From the NCBI GenBank assembly GCA_016718525.1, contig JADKDD010000001.1, positions 1-64,000 of the forward strand: DNA of 64,000 nt, in the 5' to 3' direction. The notes below the pieces were generated by a model. That model was given only the letters and a program-made list of their open reading frames with translations. It was not told the origin of the DNA and did no database searches. The first letter of the stretch is position 1. Each line of letters starts with the position of its first letter. Positions 1 through 10,367 of the stretch are shown one piece after another. This stretch comes from Rhodocyclaceae bacterium (GTDB taxonomy: Bacteria; Pseudomonadota; Gammaproteobacteria; Burkholderiales; Rhodocyclaceae). Position numbers and translations under genes: made by a program.

Positions 1-3000
1 CACCGCAAACTCGCCGCCATTGAGTGTCAGCGCGCCAGCCATCCGGTTGTTGTTGAAGGCGAGCGTGTTGTCGAGGTGCAGGCGTGCGCCGGACGCCACC
101 GACACCGCCCCGGTCGAGATCGCCCCGGATGCTCCCGCAAGCGCCAGGGTACCGCCGCCGACGGTCGTGGCGCCGGTGAGGGTGTTCGCCCCGTTAAGCG
201 TAAAAGTACCCGCACCCTGTTTGACCAGCCCGCCCGTGCCGCTGATCACGCCATCAAAAGAGGTGTCATTGGCGTCACCGGTGGTGAGCGTTGACGCGCC
301 CAGCGTAACGCTGCCGGCAGCACCTCCGACAAACGGCCAATGGTCTCGCTGGCGACGAGGTTAAGCGTTCCCGCGGTCATTACTACGGCACCCGTATCGG
401 CGATTGCATTGCCACCGGCGAGCGAAAGCGTCCCGGCATTGACGGTCGTGGTTCCCGTATAGCTGTTCGCGCCGGCAGGGGCGGTCGGCCCAATGGTTAA
501 TGTCCCGGCCCCGGCTTTGGTCAGGCCAAATGCACCGCTGATTAACGCAGAGATGGTCAGATCATTCGCGGCCGAGCCATCGCTTACGGTAATGGTTGGC
601 GTCGTCGTAAGTGCCAGATTTCCGGCAATGGTCGCTCCGGTTGTGCCGACGCCGTTCACGTTAAGCGCCAGCGGGCCACCCAAAGAGAGGCTCCCCGTAC
701 CGGTCGTCACGCTTGCACCCGCCGTGGCACCGCTTTCAAGGGTCAGCGCTGAGACTGCTCCGGTGAATCCGTTCAGGGCAAACACCCCGCCTGAGCGCAC
801 GGTCAGCGCCTGAGATGCGAAGGCACTATCCACACCGGCACTTAGGGTTCCGCTGTTGACCGTCAAACCGCCAGTCAGCGCGACGGAGTTGTCTTCCAGC
901 AAAATTCCGGCACCGCTCTTAGTCAATCCGGCGCTTCCTGTGACCGCGAGGTTTGAACCCAGCGTCAGATTACCCGCAGCAAAAATCTTTGCTCCAGTTG
1001 CGCCGAAGGCTAGCGTGCCAGTGCCCAGTGTCGGTTGGATGCTGCTGGCGCCGACCGTCAAGATGTTGCCGCTCGCCACCGTCAGCGTATTGGCTCCAGC
1101 AGTGGAATCAAAGTCATAGACTGATCCGCCAGAACAACAGCGAGTTGATGGAGACGTTGTCGTTCGCGGTGCGGTTGGCGGTGAGCCTGACGTTGGCGTT
1201 GGGAGTCAGCGCTTCGGCATTGGAAGCCGGAGTCTGATACTCCGCCAACACCAAAGGCCTCAAGCCGTTGCCCGGGCCCGGCGAGTCGTAGGTAACGAAG
1301 CCGGTGCCGGTGCCGCCGGCGTTGGGATCGCCAATCGCCCCTGAAACGATGCTCACGGTTGCCGTACCAGCACTGCCACCACCGCCCGTCAAGCTTGGTG
1401 CTGCCGTGAACACGATGTTTGAACTATTAGCAGTTGGCGAAGCAACCGCATTGGCACCGAGGTTGGTGCCACGGAATAGGCCTGTTGCCCCCGCGCTTTG
1501 AGCAAGCGAAGCGAAGGTGACCTGAGTATTTTTGGCGGCATTTGGCGTCAGTGTGACGGTTGAAAAGCCGGAGTTGAGGTTTAGCGCACCCAGCGTTTCC
1601 GTGGTGTCGGTAGCGGCATTGCCGAGCACGACGAACTGGCCGCCGTTCAGCGTAAGCGATGCTGTATCGCCCAATCGATTGCTGTTGTTCGCGGCACCGT
1701 TGTCGAGCGTGAGCGTCGAACCAGCGGCGACAGAGAATGCGCTGCTACTAATTGCCGAACCATCGACGCCACGGAAAATCAGCGTACCGCCGCCCGCACT
1801 GGTTGTCCCTGTGTAGGTGTTTGCAGCGGTCAGAATGAGCGTACCCGCTCCCACCTTGGTCAGTGTGGTGCCTGCCCCGTTGGCGAGTATGCCGCTTAAG
1901 GTGAGTGTGCCCGCGCCGCCGATGGTTGGCGTCGCGGTTCCCAGTATGATCGCACCGCTGAGCGAGGCGCCCGCACCCGTTCCGGTCAACGCGCCGACAC
2001 CGCCAAGACCGATGCCATTGATCGTCAGCGCTTCAGCGCCGATCGCTACGTTATTGATATCTAGCGTCGCGCCCGAAGCCACCGTGGTGCCAGCCAGCGT
2101 TGTACCCAGCGCCGTGGCGTTGGTTGCGCTCAAGATTCCCGCACCTGACTGTTGTCAGTCCGCCATAAGTATTTGCACCTCCGAGCGTCAGCGTTCCTGT
2201 TCCTGCCTTGGTGACGCTGCCGCTACCGCTGATCACGCCCGTGTAGGTACTGGTGGTGTTGCTCGCATCCCCAATCGTCAGCGTGTTTGCGCCCAAAGCC
2301 GTTGCGCCAGCCAGTGTCATTGAGTCACTGACCTTGGCTGCAGCAATGCTGAGCGTGCCGCTGTTGGCGACGCCGGAACTCGCCGCGATGGTGCCTGTCG
2401 CGTTTAGCGCTAGCGTGCCGGCAGCAATCGTGGTTGCCCCCGTGTAGGTATTCACCCCTCCCAGCGTCAGTGTCCCGGCGCCCGCCTTGGTGAGCCCGCC
2501 CGTGCCGCTGATGATGCCCGTGTAGGTGCTGCTGGTATCGCTTCCATCTCCGATAGTCAGTATGTTCCCCGCCAACACGGTTCCGCCAGCACCGGTCATT
2601 GAGTCAATGGTCTTGGCCCCGGCAATGCTGAGCGTGCCACCGTTGGCCACGCCGGAACTCGCCGCGATCGTGCCGGTTGCATTGAGCGCCAACGTGCCGG
2701 CGCTGATGGTGGTTGCCCCGGTGTAGGTGTTTCCACCGCCCAAGGTTAGCGTGCCGGTGCCCGCCTTGGTGAGGCCGCCACTACCCTGAATTTGTCCAGA
2801 AAACGTGCTTGCGGTATTGCTCGCATCGCCGATCGTCAGGGTATTCGCCCCGAGCAGCGTTGTGCCGCCGCCAGACAGCGAGTCGACGATCTTGGCTGCG
2901 CCGATGCTGAATGTGGCATTGTTTGCTACGCCGGAACTTGTGGCGATAGTCCCGGTTGCATCCAACGCTAGTGTGCCGGCAGAAATCGTGGTCGCGCCCG

Positions 3001-4823
3001 TGTAGGTATTGACACCAGAGAGGGTGAGCGTGCCTGCTCCAAGTTTGGTTAGTGATGCTGCGCCAGCGCCGATGACACCAGTGATATTTGTAGTAGCTGC
3101 GCCATCGACGGTTAGCGCGAAAGCGCCACCCACCGCGCCGTTGAGTGTGAGTGATCCGGCGTCTGACTGTAGTTTTGTGGTGTTTACCTGTGTGATTGCG
3201 CCGCCCCATGCGTTGTTACCGCTCACGTTGCGTATCGCGCCATTGCCGCCGATGCCAGTTCCGCGAATGCTGGTTATTGCTTCGGCACCGACGCTAATTC
3301 CACCCCGCACTGAGTGCGGCACCGTTGGCGACCGTTAATCCGTTGGTGGTTGCCCCCAGCGCGTTGCCATGCTGCAAATTGAGTACGCCCGCACTGACCG
3401 CAGTCAGTCCCGTGTAGGTGTTTCCCGACAGCGTCCGAGTGAGCGCGCCTGCCTTAGTCACGAGCAGCCGGCGCCGATGACGCCGGATACCAATCCATGG
3501 CCGCGCCCCCCAAAGTGGCGGAGCGCCATCGACCGCGTCTAAGAGCGAAATGCGCCGCCGATGGTTGGCAATGCCGCGGTTGCCAGTATGATCGCACCGC
3601 TGAGCGAGGCGCCCGCACCCGTTCCGGTCAACGCGCCGACACCGCCAAGACCGATGCCATTGATCGTCAGCGCTTCAGCGCCGATCGCTACGTTATTGAT
3701 ATCTAGCGTCGCGCCCGAAGCCACCGTGGTGCCAGCCAGCGTTGTACCCAGCGCCGTTGCGTTGGTTGCGCTCAAGATTCCCGCACTGACTGTTGTCAGT
3801 CCGCTATAAGTATTTGCACCTCCGAGCGTCAGCGTTCCTGTTCCTGCCTTGGTGACGCCGCCGCTACCGCTGATCACGCCCGTGTAGGTACTGGTGGTGT
3901 TGCTCGCATCCCCAATCGTCAGCGTGTTTGCGCCCAAAGCCGTTGCGCCAGCCAGTGTCATTGAGTCAATGACCTTGGCTGCAGCAATGCTGAGCGTGCC
4001 GCTGTTGGCGACGCCGGAACTCGCCGCGATGGTGCCTGTCGCGTTTAGCGCTAGCGTGCCGGCAGCAATCGTGGTTGCCCCCGTGTAGGTATTCACCCTC
4101 CCAGCGTCAGGTGTCCCGGCGCCCGCCTTGGCGAGCCCGCCCGTGCCGCTGATGATGCCCGTGTAGGTGCTGCTGGTATCGCTTCCATCTCCGATAGTCA
4201 GTATGTTCCCCGCCAACACGGTTCCGCCAGCACCGGTCATTGAGTCAATGGTCTTGGCCCCGGCAATGCTGAGCGTGCCACTGTTGGCCACGCCGGAACT
4301 CGCCGCGATCGTGCCGGTTGCATTGAGCGCCAACGTGCCGGCGCTGATGGTGGTTGCCCCGGTGTAGGTGTTTCCACCGCCCAAGGTTAGCGTGCCGGTG
4401 CCCGCCTTGGTGAGGGCCGCCACTACCCTGAATTTGTCCAGAAAACGTGCTTGCGGTATTGCTCGCATCGCCGATCGTCAGGGTATTCGCCCCGAGCAGC
4501 GTTGTGCCGCCGCCAGACAGCGAGTCGACGATCTTGGCTGCGCCGATGCTGAATGTGGCATTGTTTGCTACGCCGGAACTTGTGCGATAGTCCCGGTGGC
4601 ATCCAACACCAGCGTACCGGCAGAAATGGTGGTTGCGCCGGTATAGGTATTGACACCCGAGAGAGTGAGCGTGCCTGCTCCAAGTTTGGTTAGTGATGCT
4701 GCGCCAGCGCCGATGACACCAGTGATATTTGTAGTAGCTGCGCCATCGACGGTTAGCGCGAAAGCGCCACCCACCGCGCCGTTGAGGTGAGTGATCCGGC
4801 GTCGGACTGTATTTCTGTGGTGT
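1..4823 (-). pseudogene. tpsA distal part, frameshifted and running off the left edge
   Basis: This is the continuation of the giant exoprotein gene that starts at 10364. All of it encodes autotransporter-type beta-strand repeats (units like TYTGATTISAGTLALNATG) in the same orientation, but the reading frame is broken several times. Open pieces lie at about 4774-4568, 4683-4423, 4468-3539, 3322-2051, 2133-1114 and 1079-246. Two breaks can be repaired by eye. Near 1130 a shift joins SINSLL to GGSVYDFDSTAGANTL, and near 325 a shift joins the repeat to GGAAGSVTLGASTL and on to base 1. The encoded repeats stay well conserved across every break, so the decay is recent or the shifts are consensus errors. 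The 3' end and any C-terminal domain are outside the window. Confidence 0.8.
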
Positions 4824-5210
4824 TTACCGTGTGATTGCGCCGCCCCATGCGTTGTTACCGCTCACGTTGCGTATCGCGCCATTGCCGCCGATGCCAGTTC
4901 CGCGAATGCTGGTTATTGCTTCGGCACCGACGCTAATTCCACCCTGCAATTCGAGTGCGGCACCGTTGGCGACCGTTAATCCGTTGGTGGTTGCCCCCAG
5001 CGCGTTGCCATGCTGCAAATTGAGTACGCCCGCACTGACCGTAGTGAGTCCAGTGTAAGTGTTGTCTCCTGACAGCGTCCAAGTGCCTGCGCCTGCCTTA
5101 GTCAATGCGAGCGCTCCGGCGCCGATGACGCCGGATACCAATCCATTGCCTGTGCCCCCCAAAGTGAGGGTGGAAGCGCCATCGACCGCGCCCAAGAGCG
5201 AAATGTTGCC
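1914..5210 (-). repeat. 1.64-kb tandem duplication inside tpsA
   Basis: Two adjacent copies, about 1914-3549 and 3550-5210, match over nearly their whole length at an offset near 1640 bp. For example, the block around 1945-2140 recurs at 3585-3780 and the block around 3240-3400 recurs at 4880-5040. The copies differ by few substitutions but by many 1-2 base indels, including near 2143, 3310, 3430-3500, 4100, 4415, 4582, 4785 and 4828. Those indels cause most of the frameshifts in distal tpsA. The last ~110 bp of copy 1 (3440-3549) is markedly more degraded than its counterpart at 5090-5210. Internally each copy contains shorter ~200-bp repeats coding for the PATR-like units. Confidence 0.85.
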
Positions 5211-8200
5211 GCTGTTGGCAACAATGCTGCTGTTGCCAGTCAATGTGATCGCACCGCTATAGCTCGCAGCAACCACCGAACTATTCGAGAGCGCTCCGCC
5301 AGCGAGCACTCCTGTCCCGGTCAGCGAGAGTGCTTCGGCCGTGCCGAGCGTGAAGCCGTTGAGGTCGAGTGTCGCGTTAGCGGCTACCGTCGTACCCGCA
5401 CCGGTCGTACCAAGAGGCGTGTTGGTAGCGTCACCCGTTGCGCCGAGTTTCAGCGTTCCTAGAGTGATTGTGGTAGCGCCGGTGTAGGTGTTGGCGCCGC
5501 TCAGCGTCACAGTACCCGTCGTTGTCTTGCTGAGTGTCGTCCCGGCCAGAATCGCATCGATCGTGCCGCTGGACACAGTGTAGCCGCCCGTGCTGGTCAG
5601 GGTGCCGTTGGTGATGGTGCCGCTACCAAGAGTGACCGCGCCGACTGAGTCGGTGAAGCCGCCAAGGTCAAACGTTCCGCCCCTGAGCGTTACTGCGCCG
5701 GTGGATATTGCGTCGGCGATTCCCTCGGTGAGCGTGCCCGCATTGATCGTTGTCGTGCCGGTGTAGGTCTTGGCTTGCATGCCTAGTGTGATGGTTCCGG
5801 CCCCACTTTTCGTCAAACCAGCGGTTCCTGTCACCGCCGAATCCAAGCTGAACGAGCCAACCGCCTGAACCACTGCCTCAGTCGCTCCGAATGCCAGCAC
5901 CCGCGTGGCATCAGCGGTACTGGTGATATCGCCTCCGGAAATACGCGCCATGGCACCGGAGGTGATGGTTTGGGTAATTCCCCCGGTATCAAAATCCAGT
6001 GTTCCGCCGTCAAGCAGCAGTGAATTGAGACTCAATGCAGCCGCCGCAGTGGTTCCAGTCGTCAGTAGGGTGTTAGTGCCTGCAACTAACGAATCCAAGG
6101 TGTATTCAGAACCCACGGCTAGGGGCCTGATACCGGTGGTATTGGCGACGTTGCTCGCCGGATCCACGTTGTATGTCACGAATCCGATGCCCGATCCTGC
6201 TGCCGCCGTGTCGCCTAATGCGTAGGCAACAATGGGTTTGTTGAATTGAGTACTGTTCGCACCGACGACTGATGGCGCAGCAGTGAACATCAGGTTGGTT
6301 ACGCCAGCGCCAGGTGTACCTCCAAGGTTCGTTCCGCGGAAAAGCACGGTTGCGCCCGCTGATCTGCCAATGCTCGCCGAGGTCAATGTGGTGGACCCGC
6401 CCGCACCTGAATTGAGGGTGACGGTGGAAGCGCCGGAGGAGAGCGTCAAGGCACCGAAGGTTTCGCTGGCAACGGCTGCAGAGTTGCCATTGAATACGAG
6501 TTCGCCGCCGCCCAACGTCAAAGCAAGGGCATCGCCGATACGGCTGCCTACGTTCGTTGCAGCATTGTCTAAGGTGAGTTTGCCGCCCGGATTGACGGTG
6601 AATGCCGTGGTGGTTGATGTTCCCCCGCCACCAAGCTTGTATTCCCCAGCATTGATCGTGGTTGCGCCGGTATAGGAGTTGACCCCGGATAGGGTCCAAG
6701 TGCCTGTGCCTGCCTTCGTCACCGTGCCGCCAGCAATGCCAACAATGCCGCTCAATGTACTGCCTGTATTAGTGCCGTCCAGCGTCAAACCGAACGCGCC
6801 GCCGATAGCACCGGAAAGCGTCATGTTGCCATTGTTGGCGACAACGCTGCTGGCACTGCCTTGCGTGATCGCTCCGCTATAGCTCGCGGCTCCCGCCGCG
6901 CTATTGGTCAGAGCTCCTGCCGTGTTGCCAACACCAAGGCCGTTTAGGGTCAGTGCCTCTGCCGTCGCTAGTGTGAATCCATTGAGATCGAGCGTCGCGC
7001 CTGAGGTCACCGAAGTGCCCGCACCTATTGTGCCCAGCGGCGTGTTGGCACCAGCGCCGGTCGCACCCAATTTCAGCGTCCCCGCGCTGACCGTCGTCAG
7101 ACCGGTGTAGGTGCTGGCACCCGAGAGTGTCCAGGTACCTGTACCAGCCTTGGTCATGGTGCCTGTTGTCGTGCCGACGATACTTGAGACAGATCCGTTG
7201 CCTGTGCCGCCGAGGGTCAACGCGCGTGTCGCACCGGTGATCGTCCCGACGTTGGTTATATTAATATCACCGGCATTGGTAACAATGCTGCTGTTTCCCG
7301 CCAATGTGAGCAAGCCGCTATAGCTTGCCGCAGTTCCAGAACTGTTGGTTAGCGCCCCTGCCGTGCCGCCAACGCCGACCCCGTTCAGCGTCAACGGCTC
7401 CGCAGTCGCTAGCGTGAAACCGTTGAGGTCCAGCGTTGCGCCGGAAGTGACGCTGGTGATTCCAGCAACTGTGCCAAGCGCGCCCGTGCTACCCAGTTTC
7501 AAGGTTCCGGCGCTGACGGTTGTTGCACCGGTATAAGTGTTTGTCCCGGAAAGCGTCCAGGTTCCTGTCCCGGCTTTGGTCACCGTGAGGGCGCCTGCAC
7601 CAATCACGCCGGATACCGATCCGTTTCCGATGCCACCGAGCGTCACTCCGAATGCACCGGTAATCGCACTCAGGTTGATGTCGCCGACATTGGCAATAAT
7701 GCTGCTGGCAGCGCCTTGCGTGATCGTGCCGCTATAGCTTGCGGCCACCGCCGAACTGTTGGTGAGTGCCCCCGCGATGCCGCCAACACCTGTTCCGTTT
7801 AACGTTAATGCTTCGGTCGTGCCGAGCGTAAAGCCGTTGAGGTCGAGCGTCGCGCCGGTAGCGACCGTGGTGCCTGCCACTGTGGTGCCCAGAGGCGTAT
7901 TGGCGCCCGCTCCCGTCGCTCCCAGCTTCAGTGTCCCCGCGCTGATCGTCGTCGCGCCGCTGTAGGTGTTCGCCCCGGAAAGCGTCCAAGTGCCTGTGCC
8001 GGCTTTGGTCACCGTGCCGCCCGCCGTGCCAATGATGCTGGCCAGGCTACTATTCGTACTGCTGCCGCCCAGCGTCAGCCCCAAGCCTGCACCGGTGATC
8101 GTGCCAGGATTCGACAGCACGATGTCGCCGTTGCTGGCGACGATGCTGCTGGCTGTACCCAGGTTAATCAATCCGCTGTAGGTCGCAGCGCTTGCCGAAC

Positions 8201-10364
8201 TGTTGGTCAGCGCCCCGCCGGCAAGAACGCCTGTCCCGTTTAGCGTCAATGCTTCGGCCGTGCCCAGCGTAAAGCCGTTGAGATCGAGCGTCGCGCCGGT
8301 AGCGACCGTGGTGCCTGCCCCCGTGGTACCGAGCGGCGTGTTGACGCCACCGCCCGTCGCGCCCAGTTTCAAACTCCCGGCGCTGACCGTGGTTGTGCCA
8401 GTGTAGGTGTTGTCCCCGGCCAAGGTGAGGGTGCCCGTGCCCGACTTGGTCAGCCCTCCCGCTCCAGCGATCAGCGCACCGACGGTCTGGCTGCCAGCTC
8501 GGGTTACGTTGATGGTCGCGAGCCCGCCGGCATTGATCGTACCGGCCGCTTGAGTGAATGACGTGGCGTTGACGGTTAACGCACTGGTGGTCAGCGTAAT
8601 GTTGTCATTGAGGGTGACATTCCCGCTCGCCGCAGTGAGAGTCAGGGCGCCCGCCACGCTACGAGTAATCGGGGCGCCAACATTCTGGACAATATCTCCC
8701 GCCGCCACGATCGATAGCGTGTTGCCACTGGCGAGTGCCCCCGCGCCAGTGATCGTGATATGGCCGGCCTCGCCCGCGTCAAAGCCGGTGGTTGTCTGGA
8801 TGGTGACCGCTCCGCCCCCAAGGGCGGCATTGATGTTGGTCCAGCCCAAGGTCGATCCGGAGGCTGTCGCAGGTTCAAACGGGGTACCGCCCGTTACGTT
8901 CGTCGACGAGGAACCGGCGACGATAGTCAGGTTGGTGGGGTCAAGCAGTAGCATGCCCGCTTGGCCGTTCTCCGCACGTCGATCAACATCCGCCTCAAAA
9001 ACGAGATTGCGCTTGCCGGAAACCTCGGCCAGACCGCCGTCACCCGCTTGCGATCCGCCACGCACAGAAATCGAGCCATAGGCCCGCGTTGTGTCGTCGG
9101 CCCAAAGGATCGCTTTGCCTCCTGTGCCAGTCGAGACGGCGTCAGCAATGACCTTTGAATTGGGTGCCATGTAGGTGAAGGCGGCATTGTGTTCAGAGCC
9201 TTTACCCTGGTAGTTGCCGCCTACCAGAACTTCACCGCCACCTGCATCGCCCGAAGCATCGACGAATGAACCGGTCATCAGGCCGACTTTGTCGCCAAGC
9301 ACTTTCACCGTGCCGCCGGTCTCGCCTGCTTTGCGCCCGGAAACGTCGAGCGTGCCTGAGACCAAGGTGATGCCGTTTGACGGCGTGTTACCAGCACCAA
9401 CTGGCAAGACGGCCGTGTCCCCAATACTGCTGGGGATTGCATCACCAGCACCAACTGGCGAAATAGCGCTGCCACCTTCAAGGCGGATCACGCCGTTCTT
9501 GATACCGACAGATCGCGCCTGAATAATCCCGCTGTTATTGACCACAGTCGACGCGAGCTCATTCGCAGTTTTCGCGGCCAGTATCACCATACCGCCGTCG
9601 GCGACGATGGCGTGACGGTTTTCTACCGAAGCATTCAGGGAAGCTTTATCAACGCTCAGATTGACCAGTTGGTCGCCGGCAAAGTCAAGCGTAACCCGGT
9701 CGCCGGCGGCCATGGCCACTGTGCCAAGTTGTGCGGTGATGACACCTTCGTTGCGGACTTCGGGGGCGAGGAGGGCGATATAGCCACCCTGGCGGGCGTT
9801 CATTTCGCCTTGGTTGATAACCGCGCCGGTGCTCCCCCGATTCTCAAAACGGTAGTTGCCGTTGGCAAAATCGGAGTCAGACAAATACAGCGATGAAGCA
9901 ACCAAACCACCGACATTGACCTGCGCATTCCTGCCGAAAAATACGCCGTCAGGATTGAGCAAAAATACTTGCCCGTTGGAAGTCAGTCTGCCTTGAATGC
10001 CCGATGCGCCGGCACCGGCTGTAACGCGATTGAGGGCGACGGAGGATGTGCTCGGTTGTAAAAAATTGACCGACGCTTCTGCGCCAATATTGAACGTATT
10101 CCAGTTGGTCACCAGTTTCGCGGTACTCTGGGTGACGTCCAGTCGCGCACCAGTCTGATTGAAGCTCGCCGCACCGAGGGTAACGCTGGCCCCGGTTGGC
10201 AATGTTTTTGGCTCCAAGGCATAAGCCGGGAGCGCACCGACCAGCACCATCAGCATAACTGTCAGGCGGGCAAGGGTGCGGCGCGGCCGCATGATGTAAC
10301 GCATCTTCATACCGCCAGAGAGGCGGATGGTGAATTCTGTCGGCGTGGCGTCGTTTTTCTTCAT
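4824..10364 (-). CDS. TpsA-type filamentous haemagglutinin-like exoprotein, intact N-terminal 1846 residues
   Basis: Secreted partner of a two-partner (type Vb) secretion system, expected to be exported by TpsB encoded immediately upstream. The N-terminus has an extended signal peptide (residues ~1-50, ending LPAYA). A TPS/haemagglutination-activity domain follows (~51-300), with the NPDGVFFG variant of the conserved NPNGI region. From ~residue 600 on the chain is a long array of autotransporter-associated beta-strand repeats rich in Gly/Thr/Ala (TYTGATTVSAGTLKLGATG type), which should fold as an extended beta-helix. The start lies 3 nt after the tpsB stop; Met19 and Met21 are alternatives. 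The stop at 4824 is a frameshift artefact inside the 1.64-kb repeat, not a natural end. Role is inferred: surface adhesion or biofilm; the substrate of adhesion is unknown. Confidence 0.88.
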   Translation of the reverse strand: MKKNDATPTEFTIRLSGGMKMRYIMRPRRTLARLTVMLMVLVGALPAYALEPKTLPTGASVTLGAASFNQTGARLDVTQSTAKLVTNWNTFNIGAEASVNFLQPSTSSVALNRVTAGAGASGIQGRLTSNGQVFLLNPDGVFFGRNAQVNVGGLVASSLYLSDSDFANGNYRFENRGSTGAVINQGEMNARQGGYIALLAPEVRNEGVITAQLGTVAMAAGDRVTLDFAGDQLVNLSVDKASLNASVENRHAIVADGGMVILAAKTANELASTVVNNSGIIQARSVGIKNGVIRLEGGSAISPVGAGDAIPSSIGDTAVLPVGAGNTPSNGITLVSGTLDVSGRKAGETGGTVKVLGDKVGLMTGSFVDASGDAGGGEVLVGGNYQGKGSEHNAAFTYMAPNSKVIADAVSTGTGGKAILWADDTTRAYGSISVRGGSQAGDGGLAEVSGKRNLVFEADVDRRAENGQAGMLLLDPTNLTIVAGSSSTNVTGGTPFEPATASGSTLGWTNINAALGGGAVTIQTTTGFDAGEAGHITITGAGALASGNTLSIVAAGDIVQNVGAPITRSVAGALTLTAASGNVTLNDNITLTTSALTVNATSFTQAAGTINAGGLATINVTRAGSQTVGALIAGAGGLTKSGTGTLTLAGDNTYTGTTTVSAGSLKLGATGGGVNTPLGTTGAGTTVATGATLDLNGFTLGTAEALTLNGTGVLAGGALTNSSASAATYSGLINLGTASSIVASNGDIVLSNPGTITGAGLGLTLGGSSTNSSLASIIGTAGGTVTKAGTGTWTLSGANTYSGATTISAGTLKLGATGAGANTPLGTTVAGTTVATGATLDLNGFTLGTTEALTLNGTGVGGIAGALTNSSAVAASYSGTITQGAASSIIANVGDINLSAITGAFGVTLGGIGNGSVSGVIGAGALTVTKAGTGTWTLSGTNTYTGATTVSAGTLKLGSTGALGTVAGITSVTSGATLDLNGFTLATAEPLTLNGVGVGGTAGALTNSSGTAASYSGLLTLAGNSSIVTNAGDINITNVGTITGATRALTLGGTGNGSVSSIVGTTTGTMTKAGTGTWTLSGASTYTGLTTVSAGTLKLGATGAGANTPLGTIGAGTSVTSGATLDLNGFTLATAEALTLNGLGVGNTAGALTNSAAGAASYSGAITQGSASSVVANNGNMTLSGAIGGAFGLTLDGTNTGSTLSGIVGIAGGTVTKAGTGTWTLSGVNSYTGATTINAGEYKLGGGGTSTTTAFTVNPGGKLTLDNAATNVGSRIGDALALTLGGGELVFNGNSAAVASETFGALTLSSGASTVTLNSGAGGSTTLTSASIGRSAGATVLFRGTNLGGTPGAGVTNLMFTAAPSVVGANSTQFNKPIVAYALGDTAAAGSGIGFVTYNVDPASNVANTTGIRPLAVGSEYTLDSLVAGTNTLLTTGTTAAAALSLNSLLLDGGTLDFDTGGITQTITSGAMARISGGDITSTADATRVLAFGATEAVVQAVGSFSLDSAVTGTAGLTKSGAGTITLGMQAKTYTGTTTINAGTLTEGIADAISTGAVTLRGGTFDLGGFTDSVGAVTLGSGTITNGTLTSTGGYTVSSGTIDAILAGTTLSKTTTGTVTLSGANTYTGATTITLGTLKLGATGDATNTPLGTTGAGTTVAANATLDLNGFTLGTAEALSLTGTGVLAGGALSNSSVVAASYSGAITLTGNSSIVANSGNISLLGAVDGASTLTLGGTGNGLVSGVIGAGALALTKAGAGTWTLSGDNTYTGLTTVSAGVLNLQHGNALGATTNGLTVANGAALELQGGISVGAEAITSIRGTGIGGNGAIRNVSGNNAWGGAITR
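9379..9409 (+). repeat. intragenic copy of the CAGCACCAACTGG dispersed repeat (copy 1)
   Basis: The sequence GACGGCGTGTTA followed by CCAGCACCAACTGG matches the intergenic repeat seen at 38049, 47825 and 59446. Here it lies inside tpsA and is translated on the minus strand as PVGAGNTPSNG. Confidence 0.7.
9445..9461 (+). repeat. intragenic copy of the dispersed repeat (copy 2, core only)
   Basis: Core CCAGCACCAACTGGCGA, 54 nt (18 codons) from copy 1 and therefore in the same reading frame. It is translated within tpsA as SPVGAGDA. Confidence 0.65.
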
Positions 10365-10367
10365 GAC

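Noticed and set aside
1914..8450. Regular ~200-base repeats that could suggest a CRISPR or minisatellite
   Set aside because: Units are protein-coding beta-strand repeats with codon periodicity and no spacer structure.
20..10000. Many plus-strand open frames of 60-170 codons rich in Pro/Ala/Val across the tpsA region
   Set aside because: They are antisense to the Gly/Thr/Ala repeats and appear once per repeat unit; no start signals or families.
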